Assembly: GCA_002337055.1 (NCBI GenBank)
Contig: DDFG01000005.1
Span: 1,185,981 to 1,249,980 of the forward strand
Direction of reading: 5' to 3'
DNA: 64,000 nucleotides
Origin: Betaproteobacteria bacterium UBA1934
GTDB lineage: Bacteria; Pseudomonadota; Gammaproteobacteria; Burkholderiales; Rhodocyclaceae
This document shows, piece after piece, positions 10,513 through 19,447 of the stretch. Each line of letters begins with the position of its first letter. Position 1 is the first letter of the stretch. A program made the translations under genes and the position numbers. The notes beneath the pieces are model-generated. The model had not been told where the DNA came from, did not search any database, and worked only from the letters and a program-made list of their open reading frames with translations.

Positions 10513-12378
10513 TTATCGTGCTTGCACGATGATCTGACTGCGCGTGTCGCGCATGATCGCATCGTAAGCGGTCCGGAGTTTGGTGTGGATCTCCGGTGCG
10601 CATACTGGCGCGGGCGAAGTGATGTTGAGGCGACGGCGAATGGTGACGGTCTGACCCTCGCGGGCATAGTCCGCGGAGTATTCCAGCAATCCTTCACTGA
10701 CCGTCGTTGCTTTTGGCAGGGCGATGATCTCGACGTCGTCCGGGAACTCGAAACGCGCCTCTTCCTCGGCATGCATCGATTCACAGACATAAGGTTGGGT
10801 ACGCCGTTTGCCGGCTGCCCAACTTGTCACATTCTCGGCGATGCCGCCACCGAGATTAGTTAGCGTTGGCACACCGACCGGACCCGGCAGATTGATCAGG
10901 TTGTCGGTCTGAGCCTCGATGCGGATCGAGTAGCTTGGCTCGATCCCCTCCAGTTTGCCCGCGTCCACTTTGCCCGCGCCCTTGAAGCCGCTCTTCAGCA
11001 AAAGTTGCTCTGCGACACGGTCGCGGTCTGCGGGCTTCAGATTGCGAAAAACGTATCGCCCAGCCTCCGCGCCGCGGCCCGTACTGGTCAGCAGCAGCGA
11101 AAAGCTGCCGGCGCCGCTTGGCTGTATGCGGATACGCAATCGGGTCTGATGCCTGTCGTCTTGCACTCGGGGGGTCTCGCCCAGGACGGCACGACCAGTC
11201 AAGACCGTTGGTTTGCCGATTTCGGAGGCAGGCAGAAAGCCGGCGGCGACGCCTTTGGCGGTGGGGTCGAGATAGAGATCGAGCGCGGGGATGTAGGCAA
11301 TGGCATGATCGAGTACACCCAGCGTGGGGACAGCCGGAAGACGAAAAGCATTGCCGGCGTTGATTAGCGCCGTGGTGCCGGTGATACCCCGAGCGGCGAG
11401 CAAGGCATTCAAGAGGACCACATGATCCTTGCAGTCGCCGTAACGATTTTCCAGCACCGTCTCGGCTGCGTGCGGCACGACGCCGCCCGCACCAAGATAG
11501 ACCGCGACATAGCGGATATTGCGGCGCACCCAGTCGCTCAGCGCGAGGGCCTGGGCGCGCGGGTCGTCGAGCGAGCCGGATACTTGAGAGGCCAGTTCGC
11601 GCAGCTTGGGAGTGATCGTGGTCTTGTCGGCCGCTCTCGCTTCATAGGCGCGCGCCAGTCCTGCGTAATCGGCAAAGGTGGAGACGGCCAGGCGTTGGCC
11701 GTAATCCACATAGGCGACGGCGCGGGTCTCCGCTCGCGAGCGGTCGACAAAGACATAGTCCCAGCGATAGACGCGGCGACCCTTGCCCACGATTGGCGCG
11801 GCGGCCTGGAAGCCCATCGCGTCGGCGTACAGGGGCAGATCGTCGGGCATATCGTAGATCAGCGCTGATTCCTTGATCGGGTACATCGGAGGCAGTGCCA
11901 GGTCCACGAAATGTCCAGGGAACATGGGTGTGCTGCGCACTTGCCGCGAGCGCATCACCAGGCGGTCGCCGACCGCGACATCGGGAAAGATCACCGTCTT
12001 GATCAGGGTGTCCTGAAACATCGGTGCGCCGAACGATGCCGGTTCCTGTTGCTCGCGGATCATGTCGGACGTGACCGGCACCTTGCGGCCGTCAGGTTTC
12101 TGCGTGTATGCCTCGATGACCTCCAGACTGTCGAGCCCCCGGTTGTATCGCAGCGGTGCCTGGGCCACATTCTTGATGGCGCGCTCTTCGTTGATGAGTT
12201 GCACGATTTCGCGGTTCGACACAAACGTGCCGTCGCGCTCGACGATATAGTGCCGAACGAGTTTTTCAATGGTGACTGCCGGGTCGGGGCCGCTGTTATC
12301 GGCGAGGGCGTTGTTGCCGATCAGCAGGGATATGACCGACAGACACAGTAGGCAGCGAATGGCGGCAAGGCGGCGCAT
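10513..12378 (-). CDS. Exported DUF3857/transglutaminase-like protein
   Basis: The 621-residue protein has a signal peptide (MRRLAAIRCLLCL... to about NNALA). A DUF3857 beta-rich domain covers about residues 40-230, a transglutaminase-like cysteine-protease fold about 250-400, and a C-terminal beta domain ends the protein. The catalytic Cys sits in NRYGDCKDH, the His in LDHAIAYI and the Asp in YLDPTA, so the triad looks intact. Proteins of this architecture are periplasmic and poorly characterised; peptidase or amidase activity is only inferred from the fold. The ATG at 12378 was chosen for its ribosome binding site (AGAGGAA) and signal peptide. The same-strand neighbour upstream is the DUF2252 protein, about 110 bases away. 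Confidence 0.85.
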   Translation of the reverse strand: MRRLAAIRCLLCLSVISLLIGNNALADNSGPDPAVTIEKLVRHYIVERDGTFVSNREIVQLINEERAIKNVAQAPLRYNRGLDSLEVIEAYTQKPDGRKVPVTSDMIREQQEPASFGAPMFQDTLIKTVIFPDVAVGDRLVMRSRQVRSTPMFPGHFVDLALPPMYPIKESALIYDMPDDLPLYADAMGFQAAAPIVGKGRRVYRWDYVFVDRSRAETRAVAYVDYGQRLAVSTFADYAGLARAYEARAADKTTITPKLRELASQVSGSLDDPRAQALALSDWVRRNIRYVAVYLGAGGVVPHAAETVLENRYGDCKDHVVLLNALLAARGITGTTALINAGNAFRLPAVPTLGVLDHAIAYIPALDLYLDPTAKGVAAGFLPASEIGKPTVLTGRAVLGETPRVQDDRHQTRLRIRIQPSGAGSFSLLLTSTGRGAEAGRYVFRNLKPADRDRVAEQLLLKSGFKGAGKVDAGKLEGIEPSYSIRIEAQTDNLINLPGPVGVPTLTNLGGGIAENVTSWAAGKRRTQPYVCESMHAEEEARFEFPDDVEIIALPKATTVSEGLLEYSADYAREGQTVTIRRRLNITSPAPVCAPEIHTKLRTAYDAIMRDTRSQIIVQAR

Positions 12379-12486
12379 CGTGGTTCCTCTGCATGGTGGC
12401 GCGGGCGCGGGTGAGCGTGTGCCCCAGTATGCCACAAGGTCTTTGATCTCCGTGCGAAGGGCGGTAGGAGCGCCTGCGCCGAGCGA

Positions 12487-13881
12487 TCAATACAGGGGCG
12501 TGCCGTTGCGCCGAGCGGCCAGAAAGGATTGATAGTCCAGTTGCACCTGATCGGCGTATGCGACCGCGAAATCGGCCAGTTCGGCCTTGAAAGCGGCCTT
12601 GTTGCCGCTGACGATGCTGTCGATCTGCTTGTCGATGCTGTAGGGAACGATGCTGGTATCGTAATCCTGGTCGGAGGCGGCGTGATTCTTGGCAACCACC
12701 TTGCCAACATATTGCACGGCCGTCGAAAAAGCGCCGTACCCGGTCAGGCGGGTGATGTCGAAATCCACCTCGTAGGGCGATTTTTCCCGGACCAGATAAG
12801 GCTGACCTGCGATGTTTGTCCATCCCACCAGGGGGTCGGTGTTTGACAAGGCGGCCTTCATGCTGCGCGCCGCACGTTGCCCTTCGTGGTTGTTGTATGT
12901 CCAGGCGGGCAGGTTGCCCGGCGCGGCGATGGCGACCGCGCTGATGGCGGTTTGCTTCAATTGCAGAATGATGTCGTCACCGTTGCCGATATCGCTTCCC
13001 TCGATCAGCACATAATAACGGTGGCGCCCCAGGCTGCCGATCCCGGAGCCGAGTTTCAGGCGAATATCCCTGATTGCATAAAAATCGGGGGCCTGGCGTT
13101 TGCTTGCGGCGAGGCTGTCGAGGTAGGCGGTCATCCCGGCGCGCACCGCATTGGCGGTGGCTTCGTCGACCGGACGCAATTCATCGGTAGTCAGAAACCG
13201 ACGGCGTCCGTCCGCGATTTGCGTGTATTTGGCAAGCAGGTCCGCGCGGGTTTGCGAGGCCGATTTCTGGAGAGTGTCCTTGACGATGCCGCTGGTGTTG
13301 TCGACAGTCAGTCTATAGCCGAGTTCGTCGTTATTGCCGCGAAAGTCGCCTATCTTGTTGAGATAGGCCTCGGTGAAATCGATGACGAGTTGCCGTTGCG
13401 CAGTATCGCCGAGGCCATTTTCGCGGGCGGCGAGTACGATGCTGACGGCCAGGCGGCGCAGATCCCAGGTGTATTGGCCGAGGTAGCCCTCATCGAAGTC
13501 GTTGGTGTCGAACACGACGTTGCCATTGGCGTCCCGAAAACCGCCGAAGTTGCCAAGATGCAGGTCGCCGTTGATCCAGGTCTGTCCGGTGGCGAGATTC
13601 TCGAACCGGTTGCCGGGCGCGGTGCGGACGTCTTCGAAGAACAGCGGCGCGGTGCCGCGAAAGAAGGCGAAGGGCGATGCTGCCATCTTTTGCATCTTGG
13701 TTTGCAGTTCCTGTGGCAACTGAACCGCGTACGGATGCTGATAGAAATACAGCTTGGCGACGACCCAGGCGTCTCGCGGCGTGGCCGCTTCGCTCATCGC
13801 TGAAAATCCCCACAATACTGCGCCGAACATGGCGGCGAGCGACCGCACGAGCGCTGTTGGCAGCGACATTGAAGCGAACAC
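12487..13881 (-). CDS. Exported DUF2252 family protein (kinase-like fold)
   Basis: The 464-residue protein carries the DUF2252 hallmarks FFRGTAPLFFED, NGDLHLGNFG and TNDFDEG. These resemble the catalytic and metal-binding loops of aminoglycoside-phosphotransferase-like kinases. The first ~33 residues form a signal peptide (hydrophobic core, then SEAATP), so the product is predicted to be exported. That is odd for a kinase fold, because ATP is scarce in the periplasm. A GTG at 13881 is used as start because GGGAG lies six bases upstream; an ATG at 13869 is the alternative. It lies on the same strand as the DUF3857 gene. No experimental function is known to me for the family. Confidence 0.85.
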   Translation of the reverse strand: MFASMSLPTALVRSLAAMFGAVLWGFSAMSEAATPRDAWVVAKLYFYQHPYAVQLPQELQTKMQKMAASPFAFFRGTAPLFFEDVRTAPGNRFENLATGQTWINGDLHLGNFGGFRDANGNVVFDTNDFDEGYLGQYTWDLRRLAVSIVLAARENGLGDTAQRQLVIDFTEAYLNKIGDFRGNNDELGYRLTVDNTSGIVKDTLQKSASQTRADLLAKYTQIADGRRRFLTTDELRPVDEATANAVRAGMTAYLDSLAASKRQAPDFYAIRDIRLKLGSGIGSLGRHRYYVLIEGSDIGNGDDIILQLKQTAISAVAIAAPGNLPAWTYNNHEGQRAARSMKAALSNTDPLVGWTNIAGQPYLVREKSPYEVDFDITRLTGYGAFSTAVQYVGKVVAKNHAASDQDYDTSIVPYSIDKQIDSIVSGNKAAFKAELADFAVAYADQVQLDYQSFLAARRNGTPLY

Positions 13882-13979
13882 CGTAGACTCCCGTCGATCA
13901 TGATTGACCCGGCATTGTCGCTACTGGATGTGAAGGCCGTGTGTCGACGCCATGACAGCGTCTCCCCGTGTCAACTTGC

Positions 13980-14174
13980 TCAACTTGCGCCGGATTCGGG
14001 ACCGCGCAACCAATCCGGCAGTTCACGGTTGCCAGCGTGTTCGAGGATATATTGCCGCATCAGTTTGCGAATGACTTGCGACGCAGTCAGGTCCTGGGCG
14101 GCGCAGATTTCCTCGAAAATCTTCTTCTTGCGCGGGTCGACCAGCAGAGTCAGGCGGGCGGTGCGGGATTCCAT
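13980..14174 (-). CDS. Small ribbon-helix-helix DNA-binding protein
   Basis: The 64-residue protein starts with an amphipathic beta strand (ARLTLLVDPRKKKIFEEI). A helix-turn-helix (LTASQVIRKLMRQYI) follows, the pattern of Arc/MetJ/CopG-type dimeric repressors. No toxin-like gene is adjacent, so an antitoxin role is not supported. It is divergent from the hydrogenase-like operon starting at 14337, and their predicted promoters overlap, so it may regulate itself and that operon. This regulatory link is inference. Confidence 0.75.
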   Translation of the reverse strand: MESRTARLTLLVDPRKKKIFEEICAAQDLTASQVIRKLMRQYILEHAGNRELPDWLRGPESGAS

Positions 14175-14203
14175 ACTGTCACCGAGAACGAGATGTTAAT
14201 CAA

Positions 14204-14232
14204 ATAGTAATTGCAAGCTCATCGATTCGCAA
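14204..14232 (-). promoter_or_regulatory. Candidate promoter of the ribbon-helix-helix gene
   Basis: On the minus strand, TTGCGA (14227-14232) and TACTAT (14204-14209) are spaced by 17 bases. Each matches four of six consensus positions. It overlaps the opposing promoter at 14211-14238. Confidence 0.3.
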
Positions 14233-14238
14233 TACAAT
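14211..14238 (+). promoter_or_regulatory. Candidate promoter of the hyf/ehr-like operon
   Basis: TTGCAA at 14211-14216 and TACAAT at 14233-14238 are spaced by 16 bases (four and five consensus matches). This is a locally AT-rich island in otherwise GC-rich DNA. The leader to the first gene would be about 90 bases. Confidence 0.4.
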
Positions 14239-14336
14239 ATTGCCACTATGCCGCCTCTTAAGATACCGGCCTGCGTTCAAGCTTTCCGCTGTGACGGGAA
14301 GGGGCGCGATGCGGCGCGCGTTTTGCGGAGGTGGGT

Positions 14337-16376
14337 GTGCCCCCTGGTAACGGGGGTTCAGGCGTGAATTCCGGCTGGTTACCGCTCGACTGGATCATGT
14401 TGGCGGTGGCTGCCTGGGGTGGGCTGGGGGCGCTGGGTATTCTGGCTTGGCGGCGCTTTTTCATCGTCTCCCGCATTCTTTTTCCACTTGGTGCGCTCGT
14501 CGGGCTGGTGCTGGCCGTCTTGGCGGCTTCGGCGCTGGGCGGTGGTGTCGAAACCGCCGTGCTGGCGGTCGGGTTGCCGCACTTGCCCATGCATCTGCGC
14601 CTCGATTCGCTGGCCGCGTTCTTTCTGATTGTGCTGGGTGCCGTCGGTGCGGGCGTCTCGTTGTTTGCCGCCGGTTATTTCCGTCGCGGCGAAGGAACGC
14701 CACCCGGGTTGATGTGCGCGCAATATCACAACTTCCTGGCCAGCATGGCGGGTGTGCTGCTGGCCGACGATGCCTACGCCTTCATGGTGGCGTGGGAATG
14801 CATGGCCATGGCCTCCTTCTTTCTGGTCACCGCCAATCACAAATCGCCGGAGATCCGGCAGGCCGGCTTTCTCTACCTGCTCATCGCGCATCTCGGCGCC
14901 ATCGCCATCCTGCTTTGTTTCGGCGTGTTGCAGGCGCAAACCGGCGACTACACTTTCGCCAACCTGCGCGCGCAATCCCTGCCGTCGTTCTGGGCGACCG
15001 TGGCGTTCTTGCTTGCTTTGCTCGGTTTTGGCGCAAAGGCGGGGGTGTTGCCCCTGCACGTGTGGTTGCCCGAGGCGCATCCGGCGGCGCCGTCGCCGGT
15101 GTCGGCGCTGATGAGCGGGCTGATGCTGAAGACGGCGCTCTACGGCTTGCTGCGGGTAGGGTTCGATTTGTTGCACCAGCCGCAGGGATGGTGGGGCGTG
15201 CTGATGATCGCGCTGGGCCTGGCGACGGCGCTGTTCGGCGTGGTGTTTGCGGCGGTGCAGGTCGACATGAAGCGCCTGCTGGCCTACTCGTCCATCGAGA
15301 ACATCGGGCTGGCGGTGGCGGGCATGGGCCTGGCGCTGCTCTTTCGCGCCCACGCCATGCCGGGGCTGGCGGCGCTGGCGCTGACTGCGACGCTTTACCA
15401 TGTGGCCAGCCACGCCTGTTTCAAGAGCCTGCTGTTTGTCGGCACCGGGTCGGTGTTGCATGCCACAGGGGAGCGCAACCTCGGGCGTCTGGGCGGGTTG
15501 CTGCGGAAGATGCCGTGGGTCGGCTGGCTGGTGCTGGTCGGCGTTTTTGCCAGCGCGGGCTTGCCGCCGCTGTCGGGCTTCGTCGCCGAGTGGTTGTTGT
15601 TGCAGAGTTTTCTGTTTACGCCCGGGTTGGCCGACGCCTTCCTCAACATGATCGTGCCGATCGCGGCGGTGGCCATTGCTCTGGTGGCCGCTCTGGCGGG
15701 CTATACGATGGTCAAGTTCTACGGTGTCATCTTTCTCGGTCAGCCTCGCGAGGAGACGCTGCGCACGGCACACGACGCGGGATGGTGGGAGCGCGCCGGC
15801 ATGCTTTGGCTGGCTGCCGGTTGCGTGGCGTTGGGTCTGCTGCCGACGGTCTTTATCCGTCTGATCGATCCGGTGACCCAACAACTCGTCGGGGCAGGTC
15901 TTGCCGATCAGGCCGGCCTGTATGGCTGGTGGCTGCTGACACCGGTAACCATCGAACGGGCCAGCTATTCGCCGCCGCTGTTCCTGTTCGGCATTGCGGC
16001 CGCCTGCCTGCTGGTATTCTGGTTGGTACGCGGGCGCTATCACGGACATCTGCGCCGCTCGCCGCCCTGGGATTGCGGCTTTGCCTGGCAGACGACGCGC
16101 ATGGTCGATACGGCCGAAGGATTCGGGCAGCCGATACGGCAGATTTTTGAGCCGTTCTTCCGGGTCGAGCGCACGTTGCCTTCCCCGTTTGACATCAAGC
16201 CCGTCTATCGTTCCGAAGTGAGCGATCGCTTCTGGTATGCGCTCTACCTGCCGGTGATGCGGGCGGTCGAGTTCGTTGCGCGGCAGGTCGGGCGCTTGCA
16301 GCAGGGGAGGATCGCCATTTACCTGTTGTACAGCTTTTTGACCCTGCTGTTCATGTTGCTGATGGTGCGGCGATGA
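14337..16376 (+). CDS. hyfB: HyfB-like antiporter-type membrane subunit of an Ehr/hydrogenase-4-type complex
   Basis: The 679-residue polytopic protein is homologous to NuoL/NuoM and the Mrp antiporter subunits. It would form part of the ion-translocating arm of a membrane-bound complex. The conserved charged residues are present: Glu154 in VAWECMAM (helix 5 type) and Lys234 in GFGAKAGVLPLHVWLPEAH, with the downstream YSSIENIG loop. About fourteen or more hydrophobic segments are visible, and the length matches HyfB (about 670). The GTG at 14337 is preferred because GGAGG ends five bases upstream; GTG at 14331 and 14364 are alternatives. It is the first gene of a tightly overlapping six-gene operon with hyfC, hyfE, hyfF, hyfG and hyfI homologues. 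Confidence 0.9.
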   Translation: MPPGNGGSGVNSGWLPLDWIMLAVAAWGGLGALGILAWRRFFIVSRILFPLGALVGLVLAVLAASALGGGVETAVLAVGLPHLPMHLRLDSLAAFFLIVLGAVGAGVSLFAAGYFRRGEGTPPGLMCAQYHNFLASMAGVLLADDAYAFMVAWECMAMASFFLVTANHKSPEIRQAGFLYLLIAHLGAIAILLCFGVLQAQTGDYTFANLRAQSLPSFWATVAFLLALLGFGAKAGVLPLHVWLPEAHPAAPSPVSALMSGLMLKTALYGLLRVGFDLLHQPQGWWGVLMIALGLATALFGVVFAAVQVDMKRLLAYSSIENIGLAVAGMGLALLFRAHAMPGLAALALTATLYHVASHACFKSLLFVGTGSVLHATGERNLGRLGGLLRKMPWVGWLVLVGVFASAGLPPLSGFVAEWLLLQSFLFTPGLADAFLNMIVPIAAVAIALVAALAGYTMVKFYGVIFLGQPREETLRTAHDAGWWERAGMLWLAAGCVALGLLPTVFIRLIDPVTQQLVGAGLADQAGLYGWWLLTPVTIERASYSPPLFLFGIAAACLLVFWLVRGRYHGHLRRSPPWDCGFAWQTTRMVDTAEGFGQPIRQIFEPFFRVERTLPSPFDIKPVYRSEVSDRFWYALYLPVMRAVEFVARQVGRLQQGRIAIYLLYSFLTLLFMLLMVRR

Positions 16377-17320
16377 GCTGGACGGCCTGGCTTTCCCAGA
16401 TTCTCGCCATTGTGCTGGCGCTGGCACTGGCCCCGCTGCTGATGGGCTGGATCAATCAGTGTCGTGCCTGGTTGCAAGGGCGGCGGGCACCCGGCATCGG
16501 ACAGCCTTATCGTCTCCTGCACAAACTGTTTCACAAGGAATCGGTAATCGCCGAGGCGGCTTCGCCCTTCTTCCGGGCGGCGCCGTACGTGGTGTTCGGC
16601 TGCATGGCGCTGGCCTGCGGCATCGTCCCGACCCTGTCCACCGAATTGCCGCTGTCGCCCGCCGCCGACGCCATCGCTCTGGTCGGCCTGTTTGCCGTGG
16701 CGCGCGTCTTCATTTCGCTGGCGGCGATGGACAGCGGCACCGCTTTCGGCTCGCTCGGCGCGCGCCGCGAGATGTTCATCGGCTTTCTGGCCGAACCCGC
16801 CCTGCTGGCGGTCTTCTTCACCGCTTCGCTGATTTCGCAATCGACCGCGCTGACCAGCATCGTCGAAAACCTGGCGCACAAGGAATTCGCCATTTATCCG
16901 AGCCTGGCCTTTGCCGGCATTGCGTTCTGCTGCGTGTCCTTCGCCGAGAATGCCCGTGTCCCGGTCGATAACCCGGCCACCCATCTCGAATTGACGATGA
17001 TCCACGAGGCGCTGATCCTCGAGTATTCGGGCCGGCATCTGGCGCTGATCGAGTGGGCGGCGGCGCTGAAGCTGTTTGCCTACTCCTGTCTTGGCATCGC
17101 GCTGTTCTGCCCCTGGGGTATCGCCGAAGCGGAAGACCCGTTGGCCTTGCTGGTTGCGCTGCCGGCGCTGTTCGGCAAGATGGCGGCGGGCGGTGCGGTG
17201 CTGGCGCTGATCGAGACGCTGTCGGCCAAGATGCGGATTTTCCGCGTGCCGGAATTTCTCGCCACCGCGTTTTTGCTGGCGGTGATCGGCATGCTGGTGC
17301 ATTTTTTGTTGGGGGTCTGA
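16373..17320 (+). CDS. hyfC: HyfC-like membrane subunit (NuoH homologue)
   Basis: The 315-residue membrane protein of the NuoH/HycD/HyfC family anchors the soluble module to the membrane and, in complex I, helps form the proton entry path and quinone chamber. Typical features include the cytoplasmic loop RAPGIGQPYRLLHKLFHKE and the acidic stretch ENARVPVDNPATHLELTMIHE, with several conserved carboxylates. Its ATG overlaps the hyfB stop by four bases, indicating translational coupling. It retains the charged loop residues of both hydrogenases and complex I, so it does not by itself tell which electron acceptor is used. Confidence 0.92.
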   Translation: MSWTAWLSQILAIVLALALAPLLMGWINQCRAWLQGRRAPGIGQPYRLLHKLFHKESVIAEAASPFFRAAPYVVFGCMALACGIVPTLSTELPLSPAADAIALVGLFAVARVFISLAAMDSGTAFGSLGARREMFIGFLAEPALLAVFFTASLISQSTALTSIVENLAHKEFAIYPSLAFAGIAFCCVSFAENARVPVDNPATHLELTMIHEALILEYSGRHLALIEWAAALKLFAYSCLGIALFCPWGIAEAEDPLALLVALPALFGKMAAGGAVLALIETLSAKMRIFRVPEFLATAFLLAVIGMLVHFLLGV

Positions 17321-17985
17321 TGGATTTCGACGGCCTGATTCCCCAACTGCTCAATCTCTTCGCCTCGGCGATGCTGATTCTCGCCTTTGCGATGCTGTCG
17401 CAGCGCCGCATCCTGCGACTGATTCATCTATTCACGCTGCAAGGGTTGTCGGTGGTCGGTGCGACCCTGGTCGTGGCTTGGGTGACCGGCCAGCATCATC
17501 TCTATTTCTCGGCGGCATTGACCCTGTTGCTCAAGGCGATCCTGATTCCCTGGCTGCTGCACAAGCTGATCGACCGCCTGAACGTACGTTGGGATATCGA
17601 AACCCTGCTCAACATTCCGACCATGATGCTGGTCGGCATCGTGCTGGTGATCATCGCTTTCAATCTGGCCGGGCCGATCTCGCAGCTTTCCGGCAGTATC
17701 GCGCGGGGCACGCTCGGCATCGCACTGGCCTGCGTGCTGCTCTCGTTCATGATGATGATCACCCGTGCCAAGGCGATCCCGCAGGTGATCGGTTTTCTGG
17801 CGATGGAAAACGCGTTGTTCTTCGCGGCCACGGCGGCGACGTACGGCATGCCCATGGTAGTCGAGCTGGGTATCGCGCTCGATGTGCTGGTCGGCATCCT
17901 GATCCTCGGCGTGTTCATGTTCCAGATCCGCGAGCAGTTCGACAGCCTGGACATCCGCCATCTTGAAAAGCTGAAGGAGGACTGA
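17320..17985 (+). CDS. hyfE: HyfE-like membrane subunit
   Basis: The 221-residue membrane protein of the HyfE family is close to HyfE in length. Its C-terminal part is NuoK-like. Six to seven hydrophobic segments are visible, with a conserved acidic residue in MENALFF and another in VVELGIALDVLVG. It would sit between the HyfC anchor and the antiporter-type subunits. The start codon shares its A with the stop codon of hyfC (TGATG), so translation is coupled. The C-terminus is a short cytosolic tail (REQFDSLDIRHLEKLKED). Confidence 0.9.
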   Translation: MDFDGLIPQLLNLFASAMLILAFAMLSQRRILRLIHLFTLQGLSVVGATLVVAWVTGQHHLYFSAALTLLLKAILIPWLLHKLIDRLNVRWDIETLLNIPTMMLVGIVLVIIAFNLAGPISQLSGSIARGTLGIALACVLLSFMMMITRAKAIPQVIGFLAMENALFFAATAATYGMPMVVELGIALDVLVGILILGVFMFQIREQFDSLDIRHLEKLKED

Positions 17986-17992
17986 GCGCCGC

Positions 17993-19447
17993 ATGAACGC
18001 CCTTTTCGTCCTCTACGCCTCGCCCTTGCTGGGCACGCTGGTGCTGGCGCTGTTCGGCCATCGGCCGGTCGGTCGCAATATCAATGTCGGGTTCAGCCTG
18101 ATCAGCTTTGCCGCGGCGGCGGTGCTCACCGTGCAGATTGTCGAGCATGGCCCGTTGCACGCTTTCGACCGGCAATTTTTCATCGATCCGCTCAACGTGT
18201 TTCTGGTTGCGCTGACCGCGCTCGTCGGCCTGACCACGGCACTGTTCTCGCGGCCCTACATGCGCGTCGAGGAAGACCATGGCCGGATGACGCCCGGCCG
18301 CATGCGGCTCTACCACAGCCTGTACCAGTTGTTTGTGTTTACCATGCTGCTGGCGCTGACGACCAACAATCTCGGCATCCTCTGGGTGGCGATGGAGGCA
18401 GCGACGCTGGCGACCGTCCTGCTGGTGTCGATCTATCGCACCCCGGCCAGTCTGGAAGCCGCGTGGAAGTACTTCATTCTCTGCGGCGTCGGCATCGCCC
18501 AGGCGCTGTTCGGCACTATCCTGCTCTATCTGGCCGCCAGCCGCGTGCTGGGCGCTGGCATCGACGCGCTGCTGTGGACCCAGCTCGATCAGGTGAAGAC
18601 GGCGCTCAACCCCGGCATCATGTCGCTGGCCTTCGTTTTCCTGCTGCTCGGCTATGGCACCAAGGTCGGCCTCGTGCCGGTGCATAACTGGCTGCCCGAT
18701 GCCCATGCGGAAGGCCCGACGCCGATTTCGGCGGTACTTTCGGGCCTGCTGCTCAACGTCGCGCTGTACGCCGTGCTGCGCTGCAAGGTATTGACCGACG
18801 GTGCCTTGCAGAGCCGCTTCGCAGGCGATCTGCTGGTTGGCTTCGGGCTGCTGTCGGTGGTGACGGCAGCCTTCTTCCTGTTCCGCCAGAAGGACGTCAA
18901 GCGCATGTTCGCTTACTCGTCCATCGAGCACATGGGGCTGATGACCTTCGCCTTCGGGCTAGGCGGGCCGGTCGCCAATTTCGCCGGCCTGCTCCACATG
19001 ACCGTGCATTCGCTGGTCAAATCCGCCATCTTCTTCGCGGTCGGCCACGCCGCCCAGAAGGCCGGCACCCAGATCATGGATGACATCCGCGGCCTGCTGC
19101 GCAGCAACCCGGTGGTCGGATGGGGGTTGATGGCGGGCACGCTGGCCATACTGGGCATGCCGCCCTTCGGCGTTTTCGCCAGCGAGTTCCTGATCCTGAC
19201 CACGGCGATGCAGCAATTGCCCTGGGCGACCCCGCTGCTCCTGCTGGCGCTCGGGGTGGCTTTCGCGGCGGTGTTCAGCCGCGTGCATCCGATGGTGTTC
19301 GGCAACACCGAGCTGAAACGGTTGCCGCATCCACCCGCCATCGTGCCGGTCTTTGTGCATCTTGCGCTCGGGTTGATGCTGGGCTTTTACATTCCATCCT
19401 ATCTGACCGCCTGGTACGAGCAGGCAGCAAAACTGATCGGGGGTTGA
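17993..19447 (+). CDS. hyfF: HyfF-like antiporter-type membrane subunit
   Basis: This 484-residue second NuoN/NuoM-type antiporter subunit has the key ion-path residues: Glu in WVAMEAATLATV, Lys in GYGTKVGLVPVHNWLPDAH, and the YSSIEHMG loop. A late segment (GMPPFGVFASEF) corresponds to the broken helix near TM12. Its presence beside HyfB means the complex has two antiporter-type subunits, so substantial ion pumping or sodium/proton exchange is plausible. It starts seven bases after hyfE and ends directly against hyfG. Confidence 0.92.
   Translation: MNALFVLYASPLLGTLVLALFGHRPVGRNINVGFSLISFAAAAVLTVQIVEHGPLHAFDRQFFIDPLNVFLVALTALVGLTTALFSRPYMRVEEDHGRMTPGRMRLYHSLYQLFVFTMLLALTTNNLGILWVAMEAATLATVLLVSIYRTPASLEAAWKYFILCGVGIAQALFGTILLYLAASRVLGAGIDALLWTQLDQVKTALNPGIMSLAFVFLLLGYGTKVGLVPVHNWLPDAHAEGPTPISAVLSGLLLNVALYAVLRCKVLTDGALQSRFAGDLLVGFGLLSVVTAAFFLFRQKDVKRMFAYSSIEHMGLMTFAFGLGGPVANFAGLLHMTVHSLVKSAIFFAVGHAAQKAGTQIMDDIRGLLRSNPVVGWGLMAGTLAILGMPPFGVFASEFLILTTAMQQLPWATPLLLLALGVAFAAVFSRVHPMVFGNTELKRLPHPPAIVPVFVHLALGLMLGFYIPSYLTAWYEQAAKLIGG

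Noticed and set aside
13980..14174. Antitoxin of a toxin-antitoxin pair
   Set aside because: The ribbon-helix-helix fold fits, but no small toxin-like gene lies next to it.
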